A DNA stretch of 64,000 nt from Hemileia vastatrix (GCA_030280995.1 JASXTE010000019.1:7799501-7863500); one strand, 5' to 3'. Shown: positions 1 through 14,002, numbered from the stretch's first letter. Numbers and translations: made by a program. The notes: generated from the sequence alone by a model not told the origin.

Positions 1-360
1 AAGTGAGTGTGTTTGTGGAGGACATTTTGTATAATTGAATGAAAGATCTCAATTATGTAATGATTCAATAGCTCAATTCTGAGCTCACTAATATACAAGG
101 TAGGATTGTTTCTAAGAAGCTCTTTCAGTAGCTGTTGCTGCTCATCATCTAATAAATTGGGTTGTTCAAGCTGTAGAAACATGTCAGGAATGTTCACCAC
201 AGCTTTAGTGTCTTTTTAATGTTTTTTCCATTGTTGGAAGGAGTTAGAACTAACCATGGAGCTTTTCTCCAAATTGATTTCTTTTAGAGAATCTCCAGAT
301 AAAGCAGATGTTACCACCTTGAATTTGAATGACAGGTCAAACTGTCTGAAAACCATTTCA
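1..360 (-). pseudogene. Relic of a Tc1/mariner-like transposase N-terminus
   Basis: Read on the minus strand, this stretch gives a mostly open frame with residues such as LEQPNLLDDEQQQLLKELL followed by NPTLYISELRIELL. That resembles the helix-turn-helix segment of fungal Tc1/mariner transposases and parallels the DDEQHEFLQELL segment of the transposase relic at 36.1-37.1 kb. A TAA interrupts the frame near position 225. The frame runs off the window edge, so the catalytic part is not visible. The minus-oriented LTR element begins immediately to the right (387). The family call rests on similarity by eye to the second copy and is moderately secure. Confidence 0.5.
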
Positions 361-386
361 AAATGGCTTATACATTGGGCATATAT

Positions 387-1563
387 TGTCAGTACAGTCT
401 AGTATATAAGTATGATATAATAGTGTTATTTTATGGTCCTACTACTTATTAATAAATGATTTAGTGATTAAACCTCAGGGGAAGACTAATAGAATAGTTA
501 TACTCAAATTAAACTCACAATACTTGGATTTAAATGCATGCTAGTGGTGGAAAATAGAAGAATAAAATATAGTTATAGCTATTATAAAGATAATATCAAT
601 TTATAAGGGCTTTATAATATATTTCTGATTGCTAATAATTGTATTGTAGTGTTTGTTTGAAGTGTAGTAATTGAATGATGATAATAAACCGTCAAAATCC
701 CTCCTTACTTATACCCAAATCCACTGGAGTGCACAGACCTTCAATCCAGATGATGTCACTGCTATCCCCGGCAATTACAGCACTGTGAGGGCCCATCACC
801 TCCCCATGGCGTCCACTTCAAGCAGTTTCAACACCCAGACCTCCAGTAAGGACCCTCCATCACTATTAATAATAACACAGAGTCATACCATAAATAGAAA
901 ACCCAGATAAAAGCGGATACCATAAAGAAACAGGTAAAATAAATGATCAAAAAGAGATTTAATGAAACTAAAAGTATATAAAGGAAACAAATAAAATGTC
1001 CAAGCCCCCAATAACATCCCCAAGCATCCACATTAACCCAAAAACATCTTTCCAACCCATAAATCCGTGAATAACCATCCAAGGAAGTAATTTTAGTTGT
1101 CCAAACTGGGTGTATGCGCCTGATATAGGTGTCTATGCTTCTGTAGGCGTTGTGAATCCAATGATTTCGTCCATATGACCTAAAATAAGCAGAAAAACAA
1201 AGTTTATAGGCTATTAAGGGGCTAAAACCCACTTATATACCTAAATATACATAATATACTGCATATTTCACTGAATATGAGATTTATGTATACATATAAG
1301 CTTATGTATGTCAATAATTACTTCATATCACTTAAGATAAGTATATTATGACTCCATTAACACCTTAATAAGTATTATTAGGCCATGGATAAGCTATTTA
1401 AACTATTATAAATTATATAATAGAATAATAATTATATATATATATAATAAAATAATATATATTATTATTTTAACCTTATTTTTAAGATATAAGCTTAATC
1501 TAGTTAAGGTTATCTTATTTTAAGCATAAGAAATACTCAGTCCTAAGGATATTTAGGCTGACA
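387..1563 (-). repeat. 3' LTR of the minus-oriented Ty3-type element
   Basis: This 1177-bp repeat has TGTCAG...CTGACA ends and is nearly identical to 5234-6284 plus 33322-33449. It is recognisably related to the solo LTR at 47782-48959. Several short open frames within it are the same in all copies but have no recognisable protein character. The AT repeat near position 1433-1446 is the site into which the giant transposon jumped in the other LTR. Confidence 0.88.
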
Positions 1564-1681
1564 CTCCCTTACCCCAAAAAAAAACAATAAAAAAAATGTT
1601 AAGACATTTTAATTAATCTTAAGGAATGAAATAATAAAATAAAAAAATAATTTTTATAATACATATACTGAATGAACAGTA

Positions 1682-2430
1682 TTATTTAGATTTAAATTTT
1701 TTCAAGAGATTTTTAAGATCAGAGATTTCATTTTCTGGAATCCACTGGTCATATTCACTTGATTTATTTTTAAATCTTAATAGATACTCAACTCCCTTTT
1801 CTTTAGTAAGGTGTCTCTTTTTAAGTATCTTTTCAATTTCTGCTTTTTCCACTATTTCTTCAGGTTGCTGTTTATGCCTTCCTGATCTTCTTGGAAAGAG
1901 AGCAGTATCATTAGAATGGTATGGTTTTATAAGAGAAATAGGAAATACTGGATGTTTTCTATCATAAGGTGCATATAGAATAACTTCAACAGCATTATTA
2001 CCAACCATCTTTTTAACTACAAATGGTCCAATGAATGGATCCTTCAATTTAACATTACCATTTAAATTGAAATGTAGCGTTGAAATAAGAACTTCATCAC
2101 CCTCTTTGAACATTTGTTCTTTATGGGCTTTATCCCATCTTTTCTTTTCATACTCAAAAGCCTTATTTATACATTCTTGAGCATGTTTTCTGCATAGTTC
2201 CTGCATCTGAAGAAAAGATTTAGTACCTGGATGAATATCCAATCTAGGTAACTTATTAAGAGTTTTAGTAGGGGTATTAGGTACATAACCCAACCATAAC
2301 TCAAATGGCTTTTTGCCAGTGACAGAATGTACTGTACTATTATATGCAAATTCTAAACCTGGGATAAGGGTTACCCAATCATGCGTGAATTTGTCATTGT
2401 CTTTAAAATTAAGACCAAAAGCACAGTATC
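1682..2430 (-). pseudogene. Ty3 integrase C-terminus plus chromodomain
   Basis: The minus-strand frame starts right after the end of gag and reads the late integrase region: an LEFAYNSTVHSVTGKKPFEL motif near its N-terminus, then an SH3-like GDEVLISTLHF segment. It then reads through HPVFPISLIKPYH into a chromodomain-like tail (VEKILKKRHL..., YLLRFKNKSSEYDQWIPENEI). Catalytic DDE residues are absent because the pol segment upstream is deleted. The chromodomain would target integration to modified histones in chromoviruses (family knowledge). The gag/integrase junction near 2430 marks the deletion. The frame has no internal stop but cannot encode a working integrase. Confidence 0.8.
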
Positions 2431-2433
2431 TTC

Positions 2434-4729
2434 TTATATATCCTTAATGATTTTAACATCCTCAAAATTCATTAAAGATTCATTTGAGTCTATATTTAAT
2501 ATTGGATTGTAAAAGATGGACAAATCATCTTCCAACATACAGACTTCATTTTTATCACTATATGAGATATTACTGTCATAATCACTTGAATCATTACTCT
2601 TTTCTACTTCATTTTCTGATTCATGTTGATTTTCAACAATATTTATGTTTTCCTCACATTTGTGACCTTTAACCCAAGGTTTGTTACACTTATAACAAGT
2701 ATTTGTTTCATACTTTTTAGGTACTACAGGTGCAGTAGGTTTTTTCTGCTTCTCCTGAAGTGTTTTTGAATTCTGAGTTTTTACAGGTTCAACATTTTGC
2801 TTATAAGTGGAATACATTGATTCATACTTATGGTTTAATAATATTTCATTGCAAATATTAATAAAGTCAGAATATTCAGTAACATTTAATGTTCTAGCTA
2901 CAACAATGTCTCTGACAGATATAGGTAATTTGTATATTATCTTATCTTTCCATAAGTTAAAATCCATATGAGGCTCAATGGCTTTTAATATTTTGTTTAA
3001 ATTCATTAAAAATACCATAGGTTTGTCACCATTCAACGGATTATACCTAGTCTTCTCATACAGTCTCTGCTGAGTAAGCCTGAATTTAGAACCTCCAAAT
3101 TGTTTTTCAATAAGTTGTTTCCATTCAGCCCAAGAGTAGTCTCTACCCTCACTTAAGACAGCTTCAAACCATAATAAAGCAACATCCTTAAATAAAGAAA
3201 TTAATTTTGATGTTATCTCTTCATCTGGTAACTTATATGAGAATTTCAAGTTGTCAATTCTTTGAATAAAATGTTGCCAATCAGAGCTGGCTTCCCCATC
3301 ATAAGTTGGGTACTGATCTATTTTAGGCCAGTTCTTCTGATTGGATTTTATCTCACTAATCTTAGGTAAATTCAACAACTCATTTACTTTTGATAAATGG
3401 TCTTGTATTTCTTCCTGCACGGATTTGTGACTTACATTTTCAGATTTGACACTACCACCAGATGGTTTTAATTGTGGTGGTACAGGGAAGGAATGAGATT
3501 CACTTTTGCCAATGAAAGGATTATTATTATATTGATTATACTTATGATTATCCTGGTTCATTAGTAGATTGGCAGTTTCAATCTCAACTTTAGTTAATCT
3601 TTGTAGCAGCTCAGAGACACTTTGATTTGTCTGTGCAAAAGATAACTTTGTTCTTGATTCAGTTTTTAATAAGTGTGTTTCATATAATTTTTCTAACTCA
3701 CAAAATTTGTTTGAAAGGTCATTATATTTATTACTCAATGAATCATATTTAAGAGTTAGAGACAAATGTTCTTTCTCTAATTCTTTATTACGTGTTGCTA
3801 ATTGAGAAATGTTCAATGTTAAGGATGAAATTGTATCACTAGTGAGCTTAACTGTCTGTTCCTCACAATCAGTCATTCTATTCCACAATGCTGAAACAAT
3901 TCTATGGACAGTTGGATTATTGTTAAAATATTCCATGTCCTCCTTTTCAATTCTCTCACTCTCCTGTGAACTTCTCATCTCACTAGTAGGTGGTTGCAAC
4001 TGAGGATTAACTGTATTATCATTGTATATAGTACTGTTATTATGGACAAAAGACAAGTCAGGTGTATCTACTCTAAACCTAAATTTCTTAAATCCTCCTC
4101 TATTTTTTGTACAGATTTAACATCAATAGAATTACCTATATTGTAATTATCAGTATTATGTCTAATCTGAGAGGGTAAGTTACTTACCAAGGGATGGTTG
4201 CCAGTCCTGATTTTTGGCGCTTTTTTCCCTTGTAAGGGTGAGCTGAGGAAGTCAGATGAGGGGGTGGATCCCTGTTGCAACTGTGGCTTGTCCACTGTTG
4301 GTGAAACCAGTCCCATTTCCATTTGTCTACCAGGATTTTCTCCTGGGAGTGAGTGGACCCTCCTTGGGTAGGGGGTTGCTGATTTGATTGACTGGGCTGG
4401 CCTCCCTTTAATTCTGCCATTGCCTGATTCATCTGCTGAAATCCTACCTTGCAATTGTTTTGCAACTGCTCTACTTTTTGAACATGAGAGATTTTGATTC
4501 CTCTAGCTTCAGAACCTGTTTGGCCAGGTGGGACAGTTGATCCTGAAGAGGAGGAGACGTCTTTTTGATAGTTATCTTTTTTAAGAGGGCGTCCTTTTCC
4601 TCTATACTCATGCTTTCTGGCTGGGGGTACTGTTGTCCCTCCATGGTGATGTCCTGGAAAGTTTTTATTAGCTTTAGACCTGGTATTATAAGCAGGCTGT
4701 TCACTTACACTATCCTGGGGAGCACTCAT
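2434..4729 (-). pseudogene. Ty3 gag, frameshifted
   Basis: The main 540-aa frame (4056 to 2434) contains a coiled-coil stretch (residues about 65-140), a capsid-like segment and a CCHC-type knuckle (CYKCNKPWVKGHKC), which identifies it as gag. Two overlapping upstream frames (4729-4184 with an AYNTRSKANK start, and 4454-4068) carry the likely N-terminus, separated by frameshifts. It ends at a TAA about 2434, immediately followed by the integrase remnant, so the usual protease/RT block is gone. The long intact frame suggests recent loss or trans-mobilised function. Its RNA is presumably packaged by an autonomous relative (inference). Confidence 0.78.
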
Positions 4730-5233
4730 ATTGTTCAGAATATTTTACGTCTACAAAAGGAAAAACTCTGTGGAATTAGTAGACAAAAGATATTAGTAAT
4801 TATATTACTAATAAAAAGCAATGGAGCTTACCCTGAATTTATATCTTTATTTATTTAAATAAAATATAAGAAAAATTCGAAAAAATCTGTTAAAAATATA
4901 ATAATAAGTTTAACTAGACCTCTATAAGGGTGAATAATTAGCTTACCAAGCTTTAGCCAAATACCAATTTAATTGGGTGTTATATTGGTGTCCAAATACC
5001 AAGTGAAATTGGGTTTATATTGGGTACAGTTACTACTGTAAATATCTAATTTTTATGATAAAAAATTAGTACAATTATTATAAGGGTTCTTTTCCGCAAT
5101 CAATGAGCTATGATGACCCACTAATATGCCGCAGACCCAAATATTTGGTTAATTTTGAGTTGTACTAAGGTAAAAATCACGTCCCAAGGCTTATACTAAA
5201 TAATAAGTAAAATATAAGGAAAGACCCCCAATT

Positions 5234-6284
5234 GTCAGTACAGTCTAGTATATAAGTATGATATAATAGTGTTATTTTATGGTCCTACTACTTATTAATA
5301 AATGATTTAGTGATTAAACCTCAGGGGAAGACTAATAGAATAGTTATACTCAAATTAAACTCACAATACTTGGATTTAAATGCGTGCTAGTGGTGGAAAA
5401 TAGAAGAATAAAATATAGTTATAGCTATTATAAACATAATATCAATTTATAAGGGCTTTATAATATATTTCTGATTGCTAATAATTGTATTGTAGTGTTT
5501 GTTTGAAGTGTAGTAATTGAATGATGATAGTAAACCGTCAAAATCCCTCCTTACTTATACCCAAATCCACTGGAGTGCACAGACCTTCAATCCAGATGAT
5601 GTCACTGCTATCCCCGGCAATTACAGCACTGTGAGGGCCCATCACCTCCCCATGGCGTCCACTTCAAGCAGTTTCAACACCCAGACCTCCAGTAAGGACC
5701 CTCCATCACTATTAATAATAACACAGAGTCATACCATAAATAGAAAACCCAGATAAAAGCGGATACCATAAAGAAACAGGTAAAATAAATGATCAAAAAG
5801 AGATTTAATGAAACTAAAAGTATATAAAGGAAACAAATAAAATGTCCAAGCCCCCAATAACATCCCCAAGCATCCACATTAACCCAAAAACATCTTTCCA
5901 ACCCATAAATCCGTGAATAACCATCCAAGGAAGTAATTTTAGTTGTCCAAACTGGGTGTATGCGCCTGATATAGGTGTCTATGCTTCTGTAGGCGTTGTG
6001 AATCCAATGATTTCGTCCATATGACCTAAAATAAGCAGAAAAACAAAGGTTATAGGCTATTAAGGGGCTAAAACCCACTTATATACCTAAATATACATAA
6101 TATACTGCATATTTCACTGAATATGAGATTTATGTATACATATAAGCTTATGTATGTCAATAATTACTTCATATCACTTAAGATAAGTATATTATGACTC
6201 CATTAACACCTTAATAAGTATTATTAGGCCATGGATAAGCTATTTAAACTATTATAAATTATATAATAGAATAATAATTATATA
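5234..6284 (-). repeat. 5' LTR, part before the giant transposon
   Basis: This matches 387-1437 almost base for base, then stops abruptly inside the AT repeat where CACCACAG begins. The rest of the same LTR continues at 33322. Differences from the left LTR that I saw are single bases only, around 5384, 5433, 5528 and 6049. Confidence 0.9.
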
Positions 6285-6325
6285 CACCACAGAAAAAATG
6301 GGGGGGTATTGCTAGCAATACCCCT
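6285..6325 (+). repeat. Left terminal inverted repeat of the giant transposon
   Basis: It reads CACCACAG, an A-rich heptamer, seven G, the palindrome core TATTGCTAGCAATA, then CCCCT. It is the reverse complement of 33281-33321 except for two A/T differences. The palindrome can form a hairpin and may be the transposase recognition core (inference). Confidence 0.9.
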
Positions 6326-8228
6326 TGCTTGAGCTCCGTTGAGCCACAAATCTATGCTTGAATTATGCACACATCATCACCATGTAGGAAATTGTTTGGC
6401 CTTACATTTAGTCAGAGATTTGTCACAGATTGAGCTCAAGATGAACCTACATTGATCACCGTTTGATCTTGTAAAATCCTAATTTGATCATCAGTTAAGC
6501 TCCCTTTGATCTCACTTTGATCTAACATAAGCTTTTGCATATCCAATATGTCAACTATTCACTTTCAAAAAGATTCATAATGAATTTCACATGGAATATT
6601 AGAAACGAAACCAGTAATTTTGAGTAAATGTCTCATCAAAATGATTAATCTACAACAAAATACCATCAAAATTCAATCTGATTACTGAAAACTTTTGTTA
6701 AAATGACTAATAGATATTTAAATTGGAAAATAATATTCCATTTCTCAATTTCAAATTCAAAATATAAATCCTCGTTTGAAATGTGAATTTTGTAGATTCC
6801 TTGCCTTCCTATATTATGAGTAATATTTGAGGTATTTTACACCTTTGTAAATATGGTGTTGTGCTCCTAGAAATTATCTCTGTTTCAATTCAACTTTATT
6901 GAAGCTTGAGTCCAGAATGATAAATATTTTATAACTATTTTGAGAAAAAAGTCACTAGTAATGAATTTAGCCTTTTATCTGTCCTTTATTAAACCTCACT
7001 TAATCCTACTTAAATCCAAATTGACCCACAAAAACCTTATTTGGGATATTTTTTAGCCCAGGATGATTCAAGATTGGAGCAAAATATTATTTTAAATATC
7101 CAATATGCCTATTGATTAAATTTCTTCAAGCTTACTTTAAATTCACATTAACATTAACTTTCACAGGAAATATTAAACACAAATCTTGAAAATATAGTAT
7201 TTAAAATCATAATAAATATAATATAATATGCTTACAACAAAATTTTCTTTCTGGATTAATTGAAACGAAAAATTGTTCATTTGTGAAAATAGAAAAATAC
7301 TATCCATCCTGAATTTAGAATTCATTTTTAAAAATTTAATGCCCCCTCACTTTCAAGTTTATCATGTATTTCGAAAATTATATTTTTAATAATTTTGTGA
7401 ATAGTACACCTGAGATATAAACTTGGGGATATCAAAAACTAAAACATCAGCAAATTGAAATGTTTTTTATTGTTATGAATGGAAATAATGATTGAAAAAC
7501 ACCATTAGAGCAAGTTTGATTTTGAATAATAGGCATACTTTCTCATGTAAATTTCAATAAAAATAATTTTTATTCTTACTTAAGTTGCGGTGGATACATT
7601 TGAGCTCAAAAAGAATTAAAATTGATAAAATAAGACTTCTATAGTTCATATTCAAAAATGAAATCACCCTTCATTATCTACCTGTAAACTATTTTAAATT
7701 GAATAATTTCAAAGTCAGTATATACTGATGTTATTTTTTCTTCTAAAAAATTTATTATATAGATTAATAGTCATAAACAGTTGACATAGATGTTAAATTT
7801 ATATAAGCAATCTTTAATTCATAAAATGATAAAACTATCTTTTATGTAAAAAGTGATGAAGGAAAAAAATATTATTAAATTTTTGATGCACTATCAATAA
7901 AATTGAAGATAGAGCATATCAAAAGTTTAAACTTAATTTCAATTTTGATATCATCATTTTATTTTATTTTACTTGAGTAGAAAACAGATTTTAAATCTCA
8001 ATATAATTTTAAATCCCATTAGTTTGTAGATTTCAACATTTGAAACTATGAAATAAATATTTATGAAAGAATTTTACAATATTTGCCCTTCTAAAAACTC
8101 ATAAATCCAACTTCAAATCTTCTAACCTTCACAAGTAACCACAATGCATTCTGAAAATACTCTATATTTAAATAATTAAAGGTAAATAAAATTATGTTTT
8201 TATTCTTTATTTCAATTTTTGATAAATA

Positions 8229-8259
<31 letters not shown>

Positions 8260-9967
8260 ATTTCTTAAAAAGTCTAAGAGGGAACTTAATAGTGGTTTTG
8301 GCATTAGATATATAGATTCAACTTTCAAAAAATTTGTTTGGAATAAATTACAAAGACAAAAAGGATATATTTTGATGAAAGAATACTGATTTAGGTTCTC
8401 TTAAAATATTATTAACCATTTTTATGGAATATTAATCCATGTTTATCATTCTTTATGATATTATCATAGAATTTTTTCCTTTTTTAATATAATGATTTTC
8501 TATTGTGTGGTATGTAGGCTAAGATAAGTTTAAAAGATTTATTGAAGATATATATACCAGAAACAGTATAATCTGTAGATTTATAACTATAACTTACTTT
8601 TCTGATGTTTTACATCATTGATAAGTAGCTCATGCATTACACAAGTAAATAATTATAGTCTCTGGAAATAATTCCTTGTGAATTTCAATTTTTTTGTTAT
8701 TCTTAAAATCATTACTCAAATAAACTAAAATTTCTTCAAATATTGATTGAAAGAAGGAGTTACAAAATCTTATTTTGTAGTTATAAAAGTTTGAGTTATT
8801 TTTCATATTATCAAGTATAATGAAAATTTGTAAATTTTAACTTGAAAACTAGTGATCATAGCAAAGTAATACTGGAAGAATCAGATAAAAAGGGTGGAAT
8901 AAAGTCATAGCACAACAGGAAATGATACAAAATTGTTGATTTTTATCTCATAAAATTCAACTTATTTTTAACATATTTTACCACCTTTAGATAATGTTTA
9001 GTGGATTTTAACATTATTATAACAAGCAAACTTAACAATGTTTTGATTTTTTTAACAAAAATAAATATTGTTAGATCATTTTTTTAAAAAATATGACTTA
9101 TTTTTATGCTTTATCTACAATAGTTAGTAGTTTTTTTTGCAGAAATTACTTGTTTTGATATTCTATTTTTGAATTTTTTAAGAGACTTCATTGCATTAAA
9201 GTTTTGTAATAATTTTTCATTAAAGCATCATATTTTAAATCTAGAGAATTGGTTTTGAAATAATATATATTTTCATGTTAATTGACTCATTATTTTTGGA
9301 TTGATAAATTATGTTAAAATTGGGATTGCTTATTTCTAGTGAGTGTACATCATAGTTTGTTTTCAAATCAAAGATTAATAAATGGTGAAATTTGGTAAAA
9401 CTCTAAATATCTTTTAAACCTTTTTGATTTAAATAATGTTTAATGTTATGTAATCATTCTATAAGTAGAACACAGTTAAAATCTGATAATGGTACATTGC
9501 TTTCAATTTCTAATACTAAAATTCTATTCTACTTGAAACAATGTAAACTAAAGCTTGGTATCTCATAAGAAACTCACAATTTTCAAAAATCATATTTCCA
9601 ACTTTTTAAACATGATACACATTAAAATATATTTTTAGAATAATTTCCTAATTAGTTTCAAATACTAGAAAATAATGACCTCAATTTATTTTAATACTTA
9701 AACCATTCTGATGAGTGAATTTCACAATCCTCTAAGTAACATATGGTTACCATTTATACACATATGCATGATTTCTCCTTTTGTTTAATTTTAGCTGAAT
9801 CTAAAAAGTAAAATCACATGTTGAATATCATCTATAGATAAACTTCTTATATTAGAAGCTAATATTTCATATGAGAAATTTGTTATTGAGTTTGGGAAAC
9901 ATTAATAAGTGTTGGGTATTATAATTGAGCCATTTATTCAAGTAAAAAAAAAAGGATGACGTTCTAA

Positions 9968-10006
<39 letters not shown>

Positions 10007-12160
10007 AAAATTAATTATATAGTAGCATTTAACCATGTTTTTATACTAATGTCATATAAAAAAAGGGATTGAACTAAAACTTTCAGTAAAGAAAATAAAA
10101 ATAAGATAAGTTAATATTCTTGTTTATATTCTCATATTTTTGAAATGGCTTACTTAAGGGAGAAAATTATTTGGTTTTAGAGTACAAGAATTTCTAGATA
10201 AAAATCTTCACAATATAGTTTGACCCTCTAAAAAAGAAAATTCCTTAAATTTTACTATCACATTTTATATATTTGTTAAGTAATAGAAAATGGAGTTGTG
10301 TCTTTGACAATGAAGCTTTAGAAAATGAAATAAATGATTTAAATTTATAATATAATTTTTGAAACAATAAATCATGTATTCAAAAAAAATTATATATCTT
10401 ACAATCAAGATAACAGTATTAATTAAGCAACTCTAACAACTTTGGAAAGAAACAAGAAAAAAATAATTAGTAAAATGCATAAGTTATTTTTAGAATTTAA
10501 GGAAACTTAATAGCTCTACCTGTAAACTAGCCTTAAAGCAGGTTTGGATTTAACATGTGGAAATTCATACATAGTACCCTTCCATCATTAGAGCAGAATA
10601 AAATTTATGTAGTTTTATTTTTTTAATTTATAATAGTATTTTTATTTTTGGCTTTTTCATTAGTATAACTATATATTTTTTAACTTTTTTGTTTTTCATA
10701 ACATAAGTTCAAAGCTGCACATCACTACTTCAAGATGAAACTCCATATAATGTAATCAATGAATGATATATTATAATGAATTTTACTAGAGACTTTTCAA
10801 AAATGGTGATTAAGAATACTTATTATAATTTTTTAAATTTTTATTATTATTCTATCTCTTGAAAGGAGATGGCCATATCTCAATTTAATTAGTTTTTCCT
10901 CAGAAAAATTTATTCTTGATCTAAATAAAATTGCATCACTATTAACTAGATGTTATTATACAATTTTAACAATTTTTTTATCTGAACATAGTTGAAAGTA
11001 TGTATAAATTAAAGTGTTTCCACATAGTCTTACTATTATCCCACCATTATTTTCACATTTAGATTTCATTATAACTGTAAAATAAGTTTTTCAATAATTT
11101 TAATAATACCTTAATATTTAATAATTTAGTTACATAGTAGATTTTTTATCCTTTTTTTTTATGAGGCTTATTATATAAACACTACTTTTAGATTTTATCC
11201 ATTTTGATGTCTGATAATTTAAATTTTCATTTAACTACCCAAATTATATCAAAAAAAATTCAAAAGTATATTTTTTTAATGTACTCTTTTTGATAAACTT
11301 ATCATTTCTTATAGGTTATTCTTCAACTATTTATTGTAATTAACTACCCACTCATTTATGGTCTGTTATTGTTGTTCATTACATACAGACAAAATAAGGA
11401 TACTCTCATATTATATTGGAGTTTTAAATTAAAAAGTAAATACTAGTGGCTGGTATTAAATATGAAGTTGTTATAACTAAGTTGAACATTAATTAATTAT
11501 TAAATGGCATTTTATATTACAAATTTTATTGAATGTATATAAAAATAACACTCAAGAAATATATATAAGATATATATATAACCATTGTATATCAAAAATG
11601 AAGTACTTATCAACATGGTCTTTTTAAATGATTTTCAAATTTACTTAAAGAGACATTAATATTACCAATTCAAATTTTATATCAAATACAACAATATTAT
11701 TATTTCATTTTTAATTATTTTACAAAAAATTTGAGTTTCAAAGTAATTTAATTCAGTATTTAATGAATGTTTTTGAAAAATATTTTTAAAAATAGAAATA
11801 ACCCCTCACAAAAAAAAATATAATTTTTTTTACTTACAATTTGCACCATATTTCTACCCTTAAAATATTTGTATTCTTCTAACAAAAATATTTTTTAAAT
11901 AAATTTAAAATTTTTTTCATTATTCAATTACAAAATGTCAAATTTATAATTTATTTTACCTTACTAAAAAATTTAGCTGAAAATTTAATTTTGTATTTCC
12001 AAAAAATAAACTTAAATGTCAAAAATTAAAAAAACAAAATTATAAATATAATTATGAGAAAGAGGTAGATTAAATTTATAATATTCATATAAAAAAAATT
12101 CATATATTTTATGGTGTTTGAATTTTAAATTTAATGTATTAAAAATTAATTATTAAATAA
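6326..12160. other. Non-coding AT-rich left arm of the giant transposon
   Basis: I see no credible gene in these 5.8 kb on either strand. The first 200 bp after the TIR carry repeated GAGCTC/TTGATC-type words typical of CACTA subterminal repeats. The rest is AT-rich sequence with (TA)n tracts near 8230-8262 and 9977-10003. Confidence 0.6.
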
Positions 12161-12958
12161 CCAAGCCAAATGAAATTGGCTTGGATTTTTGGTATCACTA
12201 GAACTTATTTTTTTTCTTTTACTCACATTTTAATTTTTAATTTTTTTTTTTTTCTACATTTCTCATTTTTTTTTTTATGATTTTTAATGTTTTTAAGACC
12301 GAAGTTGCTTTCAAACAACTTCGGTCTAACGTTTCTCTCACTTTCCCACCAGATTGCACCTGGTAGGGAAAGTCGCTTCCATTTTAGAGACCAAAGTCCC
12401 TTGCAGGGACTTTGGTTTCTCTGTGTGCATTGCACAGCCAGAAAAAAACTGGCTGTGCAATGCACTGCATGCAGCACATGCAACACGCATTGCTGCTGCA
12501 AGTAATGCGCATTGCATGCAGCAGAAATGCGCGTTGCATGCAGCAGCAATGCAGGCTGCATGCAGCACATGCAGCCTGCATTGCTGCTGCATGCAACGCG
12601 CGTTTCTGCTGCATGCAGCGCGCATTGCACATGCTGCGCATATCTCATGCAGCTGACTTGATATCAGCTGCATGAAATATGGTAGCGATTGTGCAACGCG
12701 CGTTACTTGCAGCAGCAACGCGCGTTGCACACTGCTTTGGCCACCTCCCAGCCTAGTAAATTAGCTGGGAGGGTGGCAAACATTACAGCAAGCAATCGAA
12801 GTCGCTTTTAGCGACTTCGATTGCTTGAAAGAGACACTTCCAGCCAGGGGAAACCTGGCTGGAAGTACTAAATTGCAATGTAAGGGACCCAAGCCAATTT
12901 CAAAGGCTTGGGTCATAAATTAAGGTTTCTAAAAAGCAGCCAGTATAAATCTGGCTGC
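12161..12958. repeat. Array of about 12-13 consecutive hairpins
   Basis: Back-to-back perfect or near-perfect inverted repeats lie at about 12161-12184, 12296-12327, 12343-12368 (one bulge), 12391-12415, 12427-12463 (15-bp arms), 12512-12617 (about 50-bp arms, one mismatch seen, 5-base loop), 12645-12675, 12691-12730, 12738-12778 (one bulge), 12789-12827 (18-bp arms, 3-base loop), 12836-12866, 12886-12914 and 12936-12958. Arms differ from hairpin to hairpin, so this is not one tandem repeat, although CAGCCAG and CAAGCC words recur. The large central hairpin is built from GCATGCAGCAG words. The array is much GC-richer than its surroundings. Open frames here on both strands are by-products of the symmetry. 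Confidence 0.85.
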
Positions 12959-14002
12959 AATAAAAAGTAAATTTTTTAAATAAAATACATAAAAAAATAA
13001 AAATTTGTTCAAATAAAATATACAACACTCTTTCGCCAGTAAGAAACAGCCTTCCATTGTTACACATAGAAACAAAATCAAATGTTTCTTTCATCAACAT
13101 TGGCCATGTTTCAATATTTTGAACCAAGTAAGATCAGGAAAAAGGTCACGGCAAAAAAATTGCATAATTAAAAGTCTCCCAATTTAATATGGTGCGGAGG
13201 TTCATATTTTAGAAATAGGTGGTGCACATTATAGTTTCCTTTAAAAAAATTCAAAAATGAATTAATTTTGGCGCAATGTAAATTTAAATGTGATGAGTGT
13301 ATGTTTTTTAGCTACGTGAAACATGGTAGCTAGAATTATGTGGCGTCAATTTTTTTTAGATGTGAAATTCAGTGTTCCACAAATGTGCATCTGTACAACA
13401 TGCAGCCAAGTAAATTCTAGCTGGAATTAGTATATGCATAGGAAAAAATGATCATGCTGTGTAAAGTGCCTTGGCAACATCATTCTTGGAATTTAGATGA
13501 AGTTTATCATATGACTTGGAGAGCTGCATTTTTTTGAAAATGTGATCAGTGAAAATTCATGATATATACATCTGTTTGCCACCCAATTTATTTTTCCTTT
13601 CTCTTTCTCACTTACCTTTTTCAAAAATTATCAATCATATTTTTGCTTTATCATTTTGAATTATTGGTACTATTTTCTTGACCTTATCTGATTACCGGTA
13701 AGCAAATTTTTCTTGCTATTGCATTTCATATCATTTTGGTTTGTTACACTTTTTTACACTTTTGACAAGTTAATCTAATGATTCTAATTCTGAATTTATT
13801 TTTATGGTATCTTTTACTGTACCCTTTCGATTCATTATAAAAAAATTCTTTTTCAGTTAACTTAAAGTTTTTTTATTTGTTTGTCAATTTACTTTTCTTT
13901 ATTCCTTATCAAAAATGTTCAATTTATTTATCTAACCATTTATTTTTTAAAACAGTGATTATAAAATAAACTTTATAATTAATTTTGATCAATCAGCTAC
14001 AA
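12959..14002. other. No gene seen between hairpin array and dioxygenase gene
   Basis: This is AT-rich sequence upstream of the dioxygenase gene. A short minus frame at 12900-13127 has no protein-like features. It presumably includes the promoter, but I cannot point to specific elements. Confidence 0.5.

Noticed and set aside
671..1232. Open frames inside the 1.18-kb LTRs (also at 5517-6078 and 48224-48628)
   Set aside because: They lie wholly in LTRs, overlap on opposite strands and show no domain; conservation is explained by repeat identity.
12223..12730. Several overlapping Cys/Ala/Met-rich open frames on both strands
   Set aside because: They are produced by the GCATGCAGCA hairpin repeats; symmetry makes all frames open.
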